Origin: an uncultured Paraglaciecola sp.
GTDB taxonomy: Bacteria; Pseudomonadota; Gammaproteobacteria; Enterobacterales; Alteromonadaceae
DNA length: 64,000 nt
Direction of reading: 5' to 3'
NCBI GenBank assembly: GCA_947498355.1
Contig: CANMKA010000004.1
Span: 62,001 to 126,000, forward strand
The position numbers were made by a program, and so were the translations under genes. The notes beneath the pieces are model-generated. The model was not told where the DNA came from. It worked only from the letters and a program-made list of their open reading frames with translations, and ran no database searches. Below are positions 23,300 to 33,108 of the stretch, piece after piece. Every line of letters begins with the position of its first letter. The stretch's first letter is position 1.

Positions 23300-26194
23300 T
23301 TATTTGCGGTATTGAATACCTAGGAAAATACGCGGGCCAGAATATTCAACTCGGTTAAATAGATTTTCTGCTACGCGTTCTTCAACATATGGCTCGTTAG
23401 TTAAGTTAAGCACTTGAAATCTAGCTCGTAAACTATCGTTGATGTTGTAAGAGGCATCTAGATCCAAGGTGCGCTGCTCTCTAACAAAACGGTTAGTTTG
23501 ACCTAGGTCAGGGCCGAAAGGTTTTAAGTAGCGTGAGCGGTACTTGTAGCTTAAGCGTGTCGAAAATACATCGTTTTCCCAGTAAATCTGGCCGCTGAAG
23601 TTATGCTTAGACAGACCTGCGATATTAGCTGGGGTGATTTGAGCGAGAACGTCACTTGTGAAGTCAGATCCAGCTTCTGGCGTTTCGAAATCAGAGTTAG
23701 CGAAGTTGTAGTTTATTGATACACCTAACCCTTCAATTGCGTCAAATGTATGCAGTGCACTGATCTCGTAACCATTAATGCTAGAGCTGTCGTCTACGAT
23801 AGTGACTCGACCGCCTACGACTGCATCAAAGGAGGTGCCATCAACAATGACTGGCTCCACACCACTGCCAAAATCGAAACGTGCGTTAAATTCTTTGTAG
23901 TAAATCGCAGCAGAAATTAAGGTATCTTGACCTAAGAAATAGCTTAGGCTTAAGTCATAGTTATCAGACTCCAAGGCTTCTAAGAATGGGTTTCCTGCGC
24001 CAGTAACAGCGTCAGTTAGGGCTTCTGGAATACTGGTGGGTAAATCGTCCACTTGGACATCAATCTGTCGGCCTACACCAAAATACCACATGTCGGGTCT
24101 AGATATTGCGCCGTAGGCAGCCGCTCGCAGTTGCAGTTCGTCGGTTAGACCGAATGACACGTTAATGCTAGGCAAGAGGTTTGAGTAGGAATTTGTCAGT
24201 GTTGTAAACGTTTGAGCGCCTGCAACTTCGGCTATGTTAGTTATGGTTGCAGTACCGCCGTCTTCGGTATCAACTGTGTCTTCAAAAGAATTGAATGTTG
24301 AGTTTATACCCACTGATTCGATATCAGTAGTCACATACCTAATGCCAATGTTGCCATCTACAGGAATATCACCTATCTCTGCTGAAAATTCACCCATGAC
24401 ATAAAATGAGGTGATTTCTTCAGATAAATTGATATCACCTGAGCTAGGTATTTTCGGGTCTTCGCTTAGGTCTGCACCGTCTGCTAATAAGTCGAATGCA
24501 CACAGGGTATCGAAGGTTGCCCAAGTTTCAAATTCCAATCGACCGTCATCACCAAAGTCTCTTTGTGGGAAGGTTCTTCCACAGTTTCTGCGTACTTCGT
24601 CGGATACGTCACCACCATTCACCTCGTTTCGAGTTTGCGCATAGTTTCTGTGCTTACGAGTTGATAGTGCAGCACCAAATCTTAGATTATAAAAATTATC
24701 ATGATCTAAGCCATAGTCAAAATCTAAGGTGTAAGAATTGATGGTGTCTTTTATTTCTTCCTGTTCGTTTCTGATTCGGCTGTTCGCGTCAAAATATGAT
24801 AATGCTTGAATTTCTCTGGTCCAATCTATTGCTGATCCTTCTGGGTCATTTATGTCCTCATATACATTAGTTATTTGCGGGAAGAAAGAGCCATCAGAGT
24901 TTTCCCAATCGTAAAAAGATCTGTCAGATCTCAGCCTAACTTGTTGGTCAATCTGGTCGCGAACCGTACCAGAAAATGCGGCATCAAAGTAGACTCTCAA
25001 ATCGTCTGTGGCCTGCCAATCTATATTTAGTCCTAAGCCCTCATAGTTCTCATCACGTTCGCGATATTGTCCGTATGAGCTAATACGTGACTCACCTGTG
25101 TAGCTTTGCAATACGTTATTGTCATCGGTTACCCAATTGGCAATTCTGCGACGACCGTCGTCAAACGTTAAATCATGTCTGTCTTCGAAGAAGAAGCGTT
25201 TAGACACTTGACCGTCTAGATTAATATCTAAATCGTCATTAGGTTTCCACTGTAATGCCACTAAACCAGCATCTCTGTCTTCGTGCGATTCCATTTGACG
25301 ATATAAAAACAGGTTGGGGATAAAATAGTAGTCTCCGAATCCAGACAGTCCACCATTAGCAGCCCTATTGTTATCACTATAGGTACAAGGTCGGTTTCCT
25401 GAGTTGGATCCCTCGCCTTGAGCGAAATCTGAGTTACAGTTTCGGATTGACGCACTAGTGTTATAGCTTTCTTCTGGGGTCGATTGATCAGATATCGCTA
25501 CCCCAATAGCAAAGCCAAATTCACCGCCACCATCGAGTTCGTATGTATTGGTATAAGATGCAGAAGTTCGGCTACCTAGACCTGTAGAGCCTTTAAACTT
25601 AGCTTGGTAGGGATTGTAATTACCTTTGAATTCAGCTTGGAAGCGCTCTTTGCCGTAATCTATTGGTTTGATGGTTTTTAGGTCCACTGTACCCGACACA
25701 CCGCCTTCTAAAATATCGGCTTTTTGCGCTTTATATACCACTACACCGTTGACTAGCTCAGACGGAAATTGACTAAAGGCTACGCTACGGTTACCCGAAC
25801 CAGATGATATAGCGCGACCGTTTACTGTAGCAAAACCTAAAAATGGGCCCAGACCACGAATCGATATTTCACTGGCGTTACCTTTAAAGCGGTCACCCGT
25901 TACACCAGGAATACGTTCTAAGGTTTCGGCTACCGACAAGTCGGGTAAAGCGCCTATGTCGGCAGAGGATAAAGCATCAACTATGGTCGTTGCGCCCTGC
26001 TTCTCGGCAATGGCATTCCGATAAGCATCCGCAATGCCTCGTACTTCGATGATTTCAGCTTCCTCTTCTTGTTGAGAGTTGGCGTCTTGCGCAATGGCTT
26101 GCTGCGTTAAACATAAAGCTGAGCTTACAGCTAAGGCTAGCAGGCGTTTTCTATTTAATTTATTCTTTAATTGTGTGGGGGTACTTACGTGCAT
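23300..26194 (-). CDS. TonB-dependent receptor, large Xanthomonas/Caulobacter-type
   Basis: The protein has 964 residues. A signal peptide ends AIAQD, followed by an acidic stretch and a TonB-box-like EIIEVRG. The plug contains DALSSADIGALPDLSVAETLERIPGV and EISIRGLG. The barrel ends in GIQYRK with NLTNEPYVEE before it. The DALSAEDIG-like plug and the large size are typical of the family that imports complex carbohydrates or similar nutrients in Alteromonadales and Caulobacter. No transporter, enzyme or regulator gene is adjacent, so the substrate is not predictable. GGAG lies 8 bases before the ATG. A perfect palindrome about 75 bases upstream may be its operator. Confidence 0.9.
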   Translation of the reverse strand: MHVSTPTQLKNKLNRKRLLALAVSSALCLTQQAIAQDANSQQEEEAEIIEVRGIADAYRNAIAEKQGATTIVDALSSADIGALPDLSVAETLERIPGVTGDRFKGNASEISIRGLGPFLGFATVNGRAISSGSGNRSVAFSQFPSELVNGVVVYKAQKADILEGGVSGTVDLKTIKPIDYGKERFQAEFKGNYNPYQAKFKGSTGLGSRTSASYTNTYELDGGGEFGFAIGVAISDQSTPEESYNTSASIRNCNSDFAQGEGSNSGNRPCTYSDNNRAANGGLSGFGDYYFIPNLFLYRQMESHEDRDAGLVALQWKPNDDLDINLDGQVSKRFFFEDRHDLTFDDGRRRIANWVTDDNNVLQSYTGESRISSYGQYRERDENYEGLGLNIDWQATDDLRVYFDAAFSGTVRDQIDQQVRLRSDRSFYDWENSDGSFFPQITNVYEDINDPEGSAIDWTREIQALSYFDANSRIRNEQEEIKDTINSYTLDFDYGLDHDNFYNLRFGAALSTRKHRNYAQTRNEVNGGDVSDEVRRNCGRTFPQRDFGDDGRLEFETWATFDTLCAFDLLADGADLSEDPKIPSSGDINLSEEITSFYVMGEFSAEIGDIPVDGNIGIRYVTTDIESVGINSTFNSFEDTVDTEDGGTATITNIAEVAGAQTFTTLTNSYSNLLPSINVSFGLTDELQLRAAAYGAISRPDMWYFGVGRQIDVQVDDLPTSIPEALTDAVTGAGNPFLEALESDNYDLSLSYFLGQDTLISAAIYYKEFNARFDFGSGVEPVIVDGTSFDAVVGGRVTIVDDSSSINGYEISALHTFDAIEGLGVSINYNFANSDFETPEAGSDFTSDVLAQITPANIAGLSKHNFSGQIYWENDVFSTRLSYKYRSRYLKPFGPDLGQTNRFVREQRTLDLDASYNINDSLRARFQVLNLTNEPYVEERVAENLFNRVEYSGPRIFLGIQYRK

Positions 26195-26499
26195 TAAAGT
26201 GCTCCAAAATGAGTCTAAGGTGGATATATATTGTTTTTATTTTGTTTAATTCTGCGCCATATTTAAACATTGTATTTACAATGTCAAGCTGCCTGACCAA
26301 TTAATTATGACACAAATTTATGGTGGGGTGGTGGTGGTTTTCTGGCGGTTTATTATTTCTTTTTATGTTTGATTGCGTTTACCTTTTTGTATGGTAACGT
26401 TTTCATAATTACTCGTAAACTATATAAAAAGTTCACTTTTAAATAGCTCCAAATTAGTCTTTTTTAAATTAAATTTTTTGCGAGATGACTAAATCCTTG
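26195..26499 (-). promoter_or_regulatory. promoter region of the orphan TonB-dependent receptor
   Basis: The AT-rich 305-base gap has a palindrome at 26267-26284, ACATTGTA-TT-TACAATGT, with 8-base arms that match perfectly. Its position is right for a repressor or activator site of the receptor gene. I do not recognise the cognate regulator. I see no frame or RNA gene in the rest of the gap. Confidence 0.6.
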
Positions 26500-27477
26500 C
26501 TATTCGTCTTTCCAACGTTCTTTTACGACTAAGAGTTCGTCCAATTTTAACTTAAATACGCTTACCACCTCAGGATCGAAATGCTTACCTGTTTGTTCAT
26601 CAATAAATGCCAAGGTTTTGTCTAGGGGCCATGCATCTTTATAGGGCCTGACGCTGGTAAGGGCATCAAACACATCGGCAAGGGCGACGATTCGGCCTTC
26701 GATTGGGATGTTTTGTCCTTTTAGGCCTCTGGGGTAGCCTGAGCCATCCCATTTCTCGTGGTGTGTTAGAGAAACCACTTTTGCTAGTTCGATTAGATCA
26801 GAATCAGACTCTCCTAAAATCTCGGCACCGATTTCTGGGTGTTGTTGCATAACAGCAAACTCTTCCTTGGTGAGTTTGCCTGGCTTAAGCATAATACTGT
26901 CGGGTATGCCAATTTTACCTATGTCGTGCATAGGAGCGGCATTAAACAAGTTTTCCGCCTCGATTTCACTAAACCCATAACCTTTTGCAATGATCCGAGA
27001 GTAGTGACTCATACGCATAACATGCATACCTGTCTCGTTATCTTTGTATTCGGCAGCTCTACCAAGTCGTTGAATAATTTGTAGTCGTGTACGCCTGAGT
27101 TCATCAGCCTGAACCAGTGATAAATGCGTTTTGACTCTGGCGCGAACAACTGCGGCTGAAATAGGTTTAGCAATATAGTCTACTGCACCTAGGTTAAGGC
27201 CTTTGGCCTCATCGTCTTGGTCATCTAGGGCAGTGACAAAAATCACAGGTATGTGTTTAAGGCTATTGTCGGCTTTTAAGGTTTCGCATACTTGATAGCC
27301 CGTCATTTGGGGCATCATTACATCTAGCAAGATAAGGTCGGGTATATTTTTCTCTGTTAGAGATAGGGCTTCTTGTCCATTCTTAGCAAAAATAAGTCTG
27401 TATTGGTTAGCCAATACTTGGTTAAGCACTCTTAGGTTAGTCGGCTCATCATCTACTACGAGTATTGTATGTTGCAT
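26500..27477 (-). CDS. response regulator with HD-GYP cyclic-di-GMP phosphodiesterase domain
   Basis: The protein has 325 residues. The receiver domain (1-120) has the acidic pair in VVDDEPTN, the phospho-acceptor aspartate in LILLDVMMPQMTG and the conserved lysine in DYIAKPIS. The HD-GYP domain follows with HDIGKIGIPDSIMLKPGKL near residue 182, HHEKWDGSGYPRGL and ALADVFDALTS. HD-GYP enzymes split cyclic di-GMP to pGpG or GMP, which generally favours motility over biofilm. It lies 15 bases after the hybrid kinase gene, which makes that kinase its likely phosphodonor. Confidence 0.93.
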   Translation of the reverse strand: MQHTILVVDDEPTNLRVLNQVLANQYRLIFAKNGQEALSLTEKNIPDLILLDVMMPQMTGYQVCETLKADNSLKHIPVIFVTALDDQDDEAKGLNLGAVDYIAKPISAAVVRARVKTHLSLVQADELRRTRLQIIQRLGRAAEYKDNETGMHVMRMSHYSRIIAKGYGFSEIEAENLFNAAPMHDIGKIGIPDSIMLKPGKLTKEEFAVMQQHPEIGAEILGESDSDLIELAKVVSLTHHEKWDGSGYPRGLKGQNIPIEGRIVALADVFDALTSVRPYKDAWPLDKTLAFIDEQTGKHFDPEVVSVFKLKLDELLVVKERWKDE

Positions 27478-27492
27478 ACGAATTTATCCAGT

Positions 27493-30400
27493 TTATGGCA
27501 CGAGTTTAGCGAGTAAGTTTTGCACCTTAATTAAGGCGGAGGCAAAATCGAAATCATTATAAGCTCTAATGATATCGGCCAACGACTCTTGATGTTGACC
27601 CGTTATCATAGCTAATTGGTCTAATGCCTTTTCGTTGTATTCATTGTTACTTAATGAGTGCTCTAGGGCGGTTAATATATCTACTAAGGTCTCTTGATTG
27701 CAAGACTCGTGACTAACTTGTTTACCGGATAAGGCTTGGGGCGACGTTTCTAGGCCCTCTTCTAAAATAGAGAGAGAACGTTCAATTTCGCTGAGTATTT
27801 TGAGCGCTTGGCTAGCATCTTGGGTATCACAAAAAGTGTCGAGTTGTGAAAATAAGCTCATCAGATAATTTAACGCCAAGTTGCCCGTTAAACCTTTGTA
27901 TTTGTGGGCTATTAGGCTAATTTTATGCCAATCTTTTTGCTCAACAGATAAGCGAATATCAACTAATTCGGTTTGGCTGTTGTTTAAAAATTTACTTATT
28001 TCGGCTTTGTGAGCGTGTTTAGAGCCCCAAAGCTGCGCGCCTTTATCGGTGTCTATTTGTAATAGAGGCTGAGTAGAATCGGTTGGTTGATCGCTTTCTT
28101 CTATTTGCAGGTTGAGCGCTTTGGCCATCTCAGTAGTGAGTTGTTGTATATCGACTGGTTTATTGGCAAAGCCATCTATTCCTGCTTGTTCTGCTGAAAT
28201 TTGGTCTTGGAGTAAAACACTTGCTGTTAAGGCAATAATAGGGGTGCGAGGCCAACCGTTTTCATGTTCTTGTTGGCGGCGTAATTTGGTGGCAGTTAGG
28301 CCATCCATGATTGGCATTTGGATATCCATAAAGACCAAATCAATTGGGTGTTGCTCAAGCATAGATAGGGCTTCTTGTCCATTTCGAGCTTCGAAAATAG
28401 TATGCCCATTGCGTTTTAAAATAACCGACATAAGTTCAATGTTTTGATCAATATCGTCCACTAATAATATATTCAGGTCATGAATTTCGAGGTGACGGGT
28501 TGAATTTACTTCGGGTTGAGTGTGTGTTTGTGCAGTTAGTGGAATGATAAATATAAATTCAGAGCCTTGGCCTATTTGACTCGATGCAGTGATTTGACCG
28601 CCCATTAACTCTACGAGTTGTTTACTGATAGTGGTGCCGAGGCCAGTGCCGCCAAAGCGACGACTCATAGACTCATCAGCTTGAGCAAAGGCATCAAATA
28701 CGCCATTTACCTGCTCTTTGGTCATGCCTATTCCTGAGTCTTTAATCGAAAAGCTCATGTGGTCATTTTCGAGACTAGTCACAGAAATTGATACTTCACC
28801 TCGTTCAGTAAATTTGACGGCATTACCCACTAGGTTAGTTAACACTTGGCGGATCCTTTCTGGCGCCCCCCAGTAATGCTTCTGTACAGACTTATCAATA
28901 TTTAGCGTTAACGCGAGTCCTTTATCTTTAGCTTGTAACCAAAAGGTCGAGACAACTGTGTCTATTTCCTCTACCAAAGAAAAGGTTCTGTATTCTAACT
29001 GTACTTTGCCTTTTTCTAGTTTCGCACTGTCGAGAATGTCATTGAGTATGTGCAATAGAGACTTAGCCGATTGGTTTATCGTTGCAATGTGTTTGCGTTG
29101 AGGCCCCTCTAGCTGTTCATCAAGCAATACGTCGCTAAAGCCTATAATGGCGTTCATAGGCGTGCGAATTTCATGGCTCATATTAGCCATAAAACTTGCT
29201 CGGCTCTCGGCGGCCTGTTCCGCTCGCTCTTTTTCTGCAATCAACTCAGATTCCATTTTCTTGCGTTCGCTGATATCCATGATAAAGCCGTCTAGATAAT
29301 AATTGCCTTTGTCATCAGCAGGGATTGCACGGCCATGGCCCATTAACCATTTGGTGGTGCCATGTTTATCTATCAGTCGAAATTCGAGTTTGAATCCATT
29401 GGGTGCACGTAAATCGGTGTTCGCGATTAATTGCATGTCGTCGGGGTGAACTAGCTCTCCAATACTCCGTTTAGGTTGGGGCAGTAAAAAATCTTTAGCA
29501 GGGTAGCCTGTGATATTTTCGACTTCGTCCGAAATAAACAAATTAGGCCAGCCTGGTGCATCCATGCATCGGTAGGCTATACCTGGAATATTACTGACAA
29601 GAGACCAGATTTTAACTTCGCTTTCTTTTAGCGCCGCTTCCATTTTAATGCGTTCGCGAAGATCAGAAATAAATCCTACGAACATATGCTGATTATTCAG
29701 CTCTACATGGCCCAAGCCTAATCGAACGGGAATTTTTTCTCCGCTTTTGGTCATGGCTTCGACGTCGCGGCCAGTTCCAATGATTTTGGGTTGCCGAGTT
29801 TCAATAAAATGGGCGATATAATCATTGTGCTCAGCCCTAAATGACTCAGGCATTATCATGTTTACGTTATTGCCAATAAGTTCGTCTTCATGCCATTCGA
29901 GGAGTCGAGTAACTGCTGCATTCACACTAACAATTATGCCTCGGTCGTTAATGGTTATAATGCCATCAACTGCGGTATCCATGATGGCCTTGATACGCTT
30001 TTCACTTTTTAGCGCTCGTGCTGAAATGTCTTTATATTTAAATACGAGATTTGATGCGAGCACTAAGGCGATAATTATCAATGTGAGTAGGGTTACCCCA
30101 ACTGCTAAGTAGGTTGAAAAAGACTCTGTTTGCTTAGAGATTTCTAGGCCCGCTGGTTTGACAAATCTGGCAGCGACCATGCCTGTGTAATGCATACCCG
30201 AAATCGCAGCGCCCATCACGCAGCTTGAAATAATGGTTTTTAGATAGCAATATTTTTTTCGCTTAAAAAAGCGGTCTAAACCAAAGCTTATCCATAACGA
30301 AATAATTGCCAATATGACTGCAACCAAAATAGACACAGAAAACATGGCTAAGTCATAACGCAGCAGAGGGGCCATTTCCATGGCTGCCATGCCAGAATAG

Positions 30401-30816
30401 TGCATGGTGCCTATGCCTGCGCCAACTAAAGTGCCAGCTATGGCAAGCTCTTTTGCGTGAATATCTTTTTTTATCAGCAAGTTGAGGGCTACCCAAGATG
30501 CGGCTATAGCAGGCAAGACGGACGCTGCGGTAATGCCAAAGTCGTAACTGACTATTGAGCATAAATCCAGAGCCAACATGCCAATAAAATGCATTGACCA
30601 TACGCCACCGCCAAGGGCAATGCTGCCTACGCTTATCGAGATCTGTTTACGTCTATTTGACTGGGTTTTAATGGCTTGTTCTGCAACTTGAAACCCCATA
30701 AATGAGGCAAAAATGGCAATACCAATAGATAAGGTGACCAACCAAGGGTCGTAAAAAGTGCTTGTTAAGATACTTTCAGGTGGAATGCTAAACAGATCAA
30801 GTAGGTTTTCTGGCAT
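27493..30816 (-). CDS. MHYT-domain hybrid sensor histidine kinase with PAS, receiver and Hpt domains
   Basis: The protein has 1107 residues. An amino-terminal seven-helix MHYT domain (about 10-250) carries the repeated motifs MHFIGM, MHYSGM and MHYTGM. Their His/Met ligands are thought to bind copper and sense O2, CO or NO. Two PAS domains follow (about 275-520). The kinase core has the phospho-acceptor in MSHEIRTPMNAIIGFSD and ATP-binding boxes GNAVKFTERG, DSGIGM and GGTGLGTTI. The receiver domain has LVFMDIQMPIMDG, and the Hpt-like end has IAHKYKGLTGNL. This is a complete internal phosphorelay at the inner membrane. It precedes the HD-GYP regulator gene, so the pair probably links a respiratory or gas signal to cyclic-di-GMP levels. 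Confidence 0.92.
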   Translation of the reverse strand: MPENLLDLFSIPPESILTSTFYDPWLVTLSIGIAIFASFMGFQVAEQAIKTQSNRRKQISISVGSIALGGGVWSMHFIGMLALDLCSIVSYDFGITAASVLPAIAASWVALNLLIKKDIHAKELAIAGTLVGAGIGTMHYSGMAAMEMAPLLRYDLAMFSVSILVAVILAIISLWISFGLDRFFKRKKYCYLKTIISSCVMGAAISGMHYTGMVAARFVKPAGLEISKQTESFSTYLAVGVTLLTLIIIALVLASNLVFKYKDISARALKSEKRIKAIMDTAVDGIITINDRGIIVSVNAAVTRLLEWHEDELIGNNVNMIMPESFRAEHNDYIAHFIETRQPKIIGTGRDVEAMTKSGEKIPVRLGLGHVELNNQHMFVGFISDLRERIKMEAALKESEVKIWSLVSNIPGIAYRCMDAPGWPNLFISDEVENITGYPAKDFLLPQPKRSIGELVHPDDMQLIANTDLRAPNGFKLEFRLIDKHGTTKWLMGHGRAIPADDKGNYYLDGFIMDISERKKMESELIAEKERAEQAAESRASFMANMSHEIRTPMNAIIGFSDVLLDEQLEGPQRKHIATINQSAKSLLHILNDILDSAKLEKGKVQLEYRTFSLVEEIDTVVSTFWLQAKDKGLALTLNIDKSVQKHYWGAPERIRQVLTNLVGNAVKFTERGEVSISVTSLENDHMSFSIKDSGIGMTKEQVNGVFDAFAQADESMSRRFGGTGLGTTISKQLVELMGGQITASSQIGQGSEFIFIIPLTAQTHTQPEVNSTRHLEIHDLNILLVDDIDQNIELMSVILKRNGHTIFEARNGQEALSMLEQHPIDLVFMDIQMPIMDGLTATKLRRQQEHENGWPRTPIIALTASVLLQDQISAEQAGIDGFANKPVDIQQLTTEMAKALNLQIEESDQPTDSTQPLLQIDTDKGAQLWGSKHAHKAEISKFLNNSQTELVDIRLSVEQKDWHKISLIAHKYKGLTGNLALNYLMSLFSQLDTFCDTQDASQALKILSEIERSLSILEEGLETSPQALSGKQVSHESCNQETLVDILTALEHSLSNNEYNEKALDQLAMITGQHQESLADIIRAYNDFDFASALIKVQNLLAKLVP

Positions 30817-30919
30817 AAAAGTCGACTTTACATATCAACAGGCTCCTTGCCTGTTAATATCTTGTGTAGGTTAAGACTTCCATAATCCTAGTGCATTTAT
30901 TTAATCTAGTCTTGGATTT

Positions 30920-31106
30920 AATTGGGCCTATTGATATTTACCGCATGTTTTTGCTGAGAGTTGTATGGTATTTATACGATAAAGCGCAAATATGTGTTAG
31001 TTGTTCTATATGAGAGAGTTCTGCATGAGACAGTCCTGCTGGAGCCGAGATACACGCAGATTAATCACCGCTATTTAAACTAGCCAGAGAAGATTACCAC
31101 GCCCTA
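30920..31106. repeat. divergent copy of the CTAGGGCGTG terminal-repeat element
   Basis: The gap between the kinase gene and the cobD-like gene holds a segment related to the element at 54886-55167. Shared pieces include GGCCTATT with ATAT, and (in reverse orientation) TAGAACAACTA, GTATAAATACC and GCAAAAACAT. A right end CAGAGAAGATTACCACGCCCTA is nearly identical to the other copy. I do not find a clean left end. It stops about 3 bases from the cobD stop codon. Confidence 0.55.
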
Positions 31107-31108
31107 TC

Positions 31109-32113
31109 TTAGCCAATTAATCCCAGCACTTGACTCAATCGAGGCTGCTGATACGAAAGGGGGATGCCAAAACGTAAACCATTTTGTTCATCTAACAAGC
31201 GCACGTATATGCCTTGTTCACAGAGTTTTTGGTGAACCGCTGGGGCATTTGGGATGAGTACTGTTTGAAAAAGGTCTGTGCCAACGGGCTTACAGGTAAA
31301 TGCCTGAGACAAAATTTGTTTGAGTTGAAGGCACAGTTGAGCCAGGTGATTTCTTTGCCCTTGATGCCATCTTGTGTCTGCAAGGGCTTGCTCTGCAATA
31401 AATTGAGCAGGATGGTTCACCGCCCAAGGTCCAAGTTGCTGCTCCAATGTATTGAGTAGCTTGGGATTGGCCCCGACAAAACCCAAGCGAATACCGGCTA
31501 AGCCAAAAAACTTTCCAATTGAACGCAAAACCACCAAGTTTGCTCGATGGCTGTATTTCATCATGGAGCATTGAGGTGTGCAGTCTATAAAGGCTTCATC
31601 GACTATGAGTAAACCGTTTAGTTTGGTCAGTTGTTCAAGTAGTGTGTGTAATGATTGTTGAGTATAAGTTTGACCTGTCGGGTTGTTCGGATTGATGACA
31701 AGCACTATGTCGCCTTGGTTGAGCTGCTTAGCACTCGGCAGTGTTTGGTAATCAAGACAAGTGAAGGCAGTTTGATTAAAGGCATTTTTATGTTCTCGGT
31801 ACCCAACCTTAGGCAACCAAGCGCGCTTGTATAGTTGATTAGACAACACTTTAGGGAGTAACTGAATGGCAGCCTGACTGCCGCTGGTGGCTAACAGATT
31901 TTCGCATTGATAATACTCGCAGGCGACGTTTTGTAAGTTTGCATTTTTTTCAGGCAAACGTTGCCACACTCGTTCAGGAATACTCGGTACTGGATAGCTA
32001 ATGGGGGCAATGCCAGTTGATAAATCGAGCCATTCAGATAAAGGAATAGAGTACTGGCTGGCTATGGCGTGTAGGTTGCCTCCATGCAAGGTAGTGCTGC
32101 TGGGTGATGTCAT
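31109..32113 (-). CDS. cobD: L-threonine-O-3-phosphate decarboxylase, CobD-type
   Basis: The protein has 334 residues and is a fold-type I PLP enzyme related to histidinol-phosphate aminotransferase. LHGGNLHAIA and LDLSTGIAP open the protein, the substrate-binding INPNNPTGQ lies near residue 140, and the PLP lysine is in LRSIGKFFGLAGIRLGF. In cobalamin synthesis it makes (R)-1-amino-2-propanol phosphate for the nucleotide loop. The preceding gene encodes CbiB, which uses that product, and the stop/start overlap by 4 bases. The context excludes HisC. It is the last gene of the B12 operon. Confidence 0.9.
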   Translation of the reverse strand: MTSPSSTTLHGGNLHAIASQYSIPLSEWLDLSTGIAPISYPVPSIPERVWQRLPEKNANLQNVACEYYQCENLLATSGSQAAIQLLPKVLSNQLYKRAWLPKVGYREHKNAFNQTAFTCLDYQTLPSAKQLNQGDIVLVINPNNPTGQTYTQQSLHTLLEQLTKLNGLLIVDEAFIDCTPQCSMMKYSHRANLVVLRSIGKFFGLAGIRLGFVGANPKLLNTLEQQLGPWAVNHPAQFIAEQALADTRWHQGQRNHLAQLCLQLKQILSQAFTCKPVGTDLFQTVLIPNAPAVHQKLCEQGIYVRLLDEQNGLRFGIPLSYQQPRLSQVLGLIG

Positions 32114-33075
32114 AGAGGGCTCTCATAGAGGGTGAATTGCCATAACAAACCTGCAAATAGCAACACACCGACTAACAGTCGAGAGCTAGTGATTACTAGG
32201 CTTATGCTGGCAGGAATATCTTCAGGCTGAACATGTCGGCCTAAGCCAAGTCGCACTAAACTCGAAGTGTGGCCATGATAGCTAGCTTTGCCGCCAAGAC
32301 GAATACCCAGAGAAAATGCACCAGCAGACATACATAGTCCGCCATTTTTGCTTTTATACCGAGCACTTTGCTCAAAGGCGAGTCGTAAACCCAGTGCCGC
32401 TTTGCGTCGTTTAGAGCCAACCAGCAGATATAACAGGCTAGTACAGATTGCACTAGGATAGCCTAGCAGATCATCGAGTTTAGCCGCAGCCCAACCAAAG
32501 GCTATAAATCGCGAGGACTTGTATCCCCACATGGCATCTAGGGTATTAACTAACCTATGCAACACTGCCAAAGGGGCGCCGCCCAAGGCAAAATAAAACA
32601 GGCTAGCAATACTGCCATCGTGGCCATTTTCTAACATAGATTCGGTTACCGCTCGCTGCATTTGCCTAGGAGTTAAGTCAGCTGTGTCGCGACTGACCAA
32701 ATACCCTGTGTAGTGCCGCGCTTGCTGAATATTATGCTCAGCTAACGGGCGGTAGACTTGCATTCCATGCTCCTTCAAGCTGCGCTGACCTATAGCTAAG
32801 TATAAAAACAGCGTTTCAATTAGCCAATAAATTATGGAATCGTGACCAATAACAAAAAGTGCAGCAGGTAAGGGTATGGTCAGTAGCAATAAACACAGGA
32901 CGCCGGCTAGTTTATTGCGCAGTGATGGGCCTTGAGTATTGTATTTGGCTTCTAAAAAATTGGTTAGATGGCCAAAGCCCACCAGAGGGTGATAACGCGT
33001 TAACTCACCCAGCAATCTGTCTAGCATCAAGGCTATGGCCATTTGCATAGCCAGTATCAACAGAGGATTAAGCAT
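32110..33075 (-). CDS. cbiB: adenosylcobinamide-phosphate synthase CbiB
   Basis: The protein has 321 residues with several membrane helices. Family motifs are LDRLLGELTRYHPLVGFG at the start, SRDTADLTPRQMQRAVTESM and RLVNTLDAMWGYKS. CbiB (called CobD in the aerobic nomenclature) joins aminopropanol phosphate to adenosylcobyric acid at the inner membrane. It overlaps the threonine-phosphate decarboxylase gene by 4 bases, which couples production and use of the side chain. The length is normal for the family. Confidence 0.92.
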   Translation of the reverse strand: MLNPLLILAMQMAIALMLDRLLGELTRYHPLVGFGHLTNFLEAKYNTQGPSLRNKLAGVLCLLLLTIPLPAALFVIGHDSIIYWLIETLFLYLAIGQRSLKEHGMQVYRPLAEHNIQQARHYTGYLVSRDTADLTPRQMQRAVTESMLENGHDGSIASLFYFALGGAPLAVLHRLVNTLDAMWGYKSSRFIAFGWAAAKLDDLLGYPSAICTSLLYLLVGSKRRKAALGLRLAFEQSARYKSKNGGLCMSAGAFSLGIRLGGKASYHGHTSSLVRLGLGRHVQPEDIPASISLVITSSRLLVGVLLFAGLLWQFTLYESPL

Positions 33076-33108
33076 TAAAATTGATACATATGATAAGTAG
33101 CTAACATC

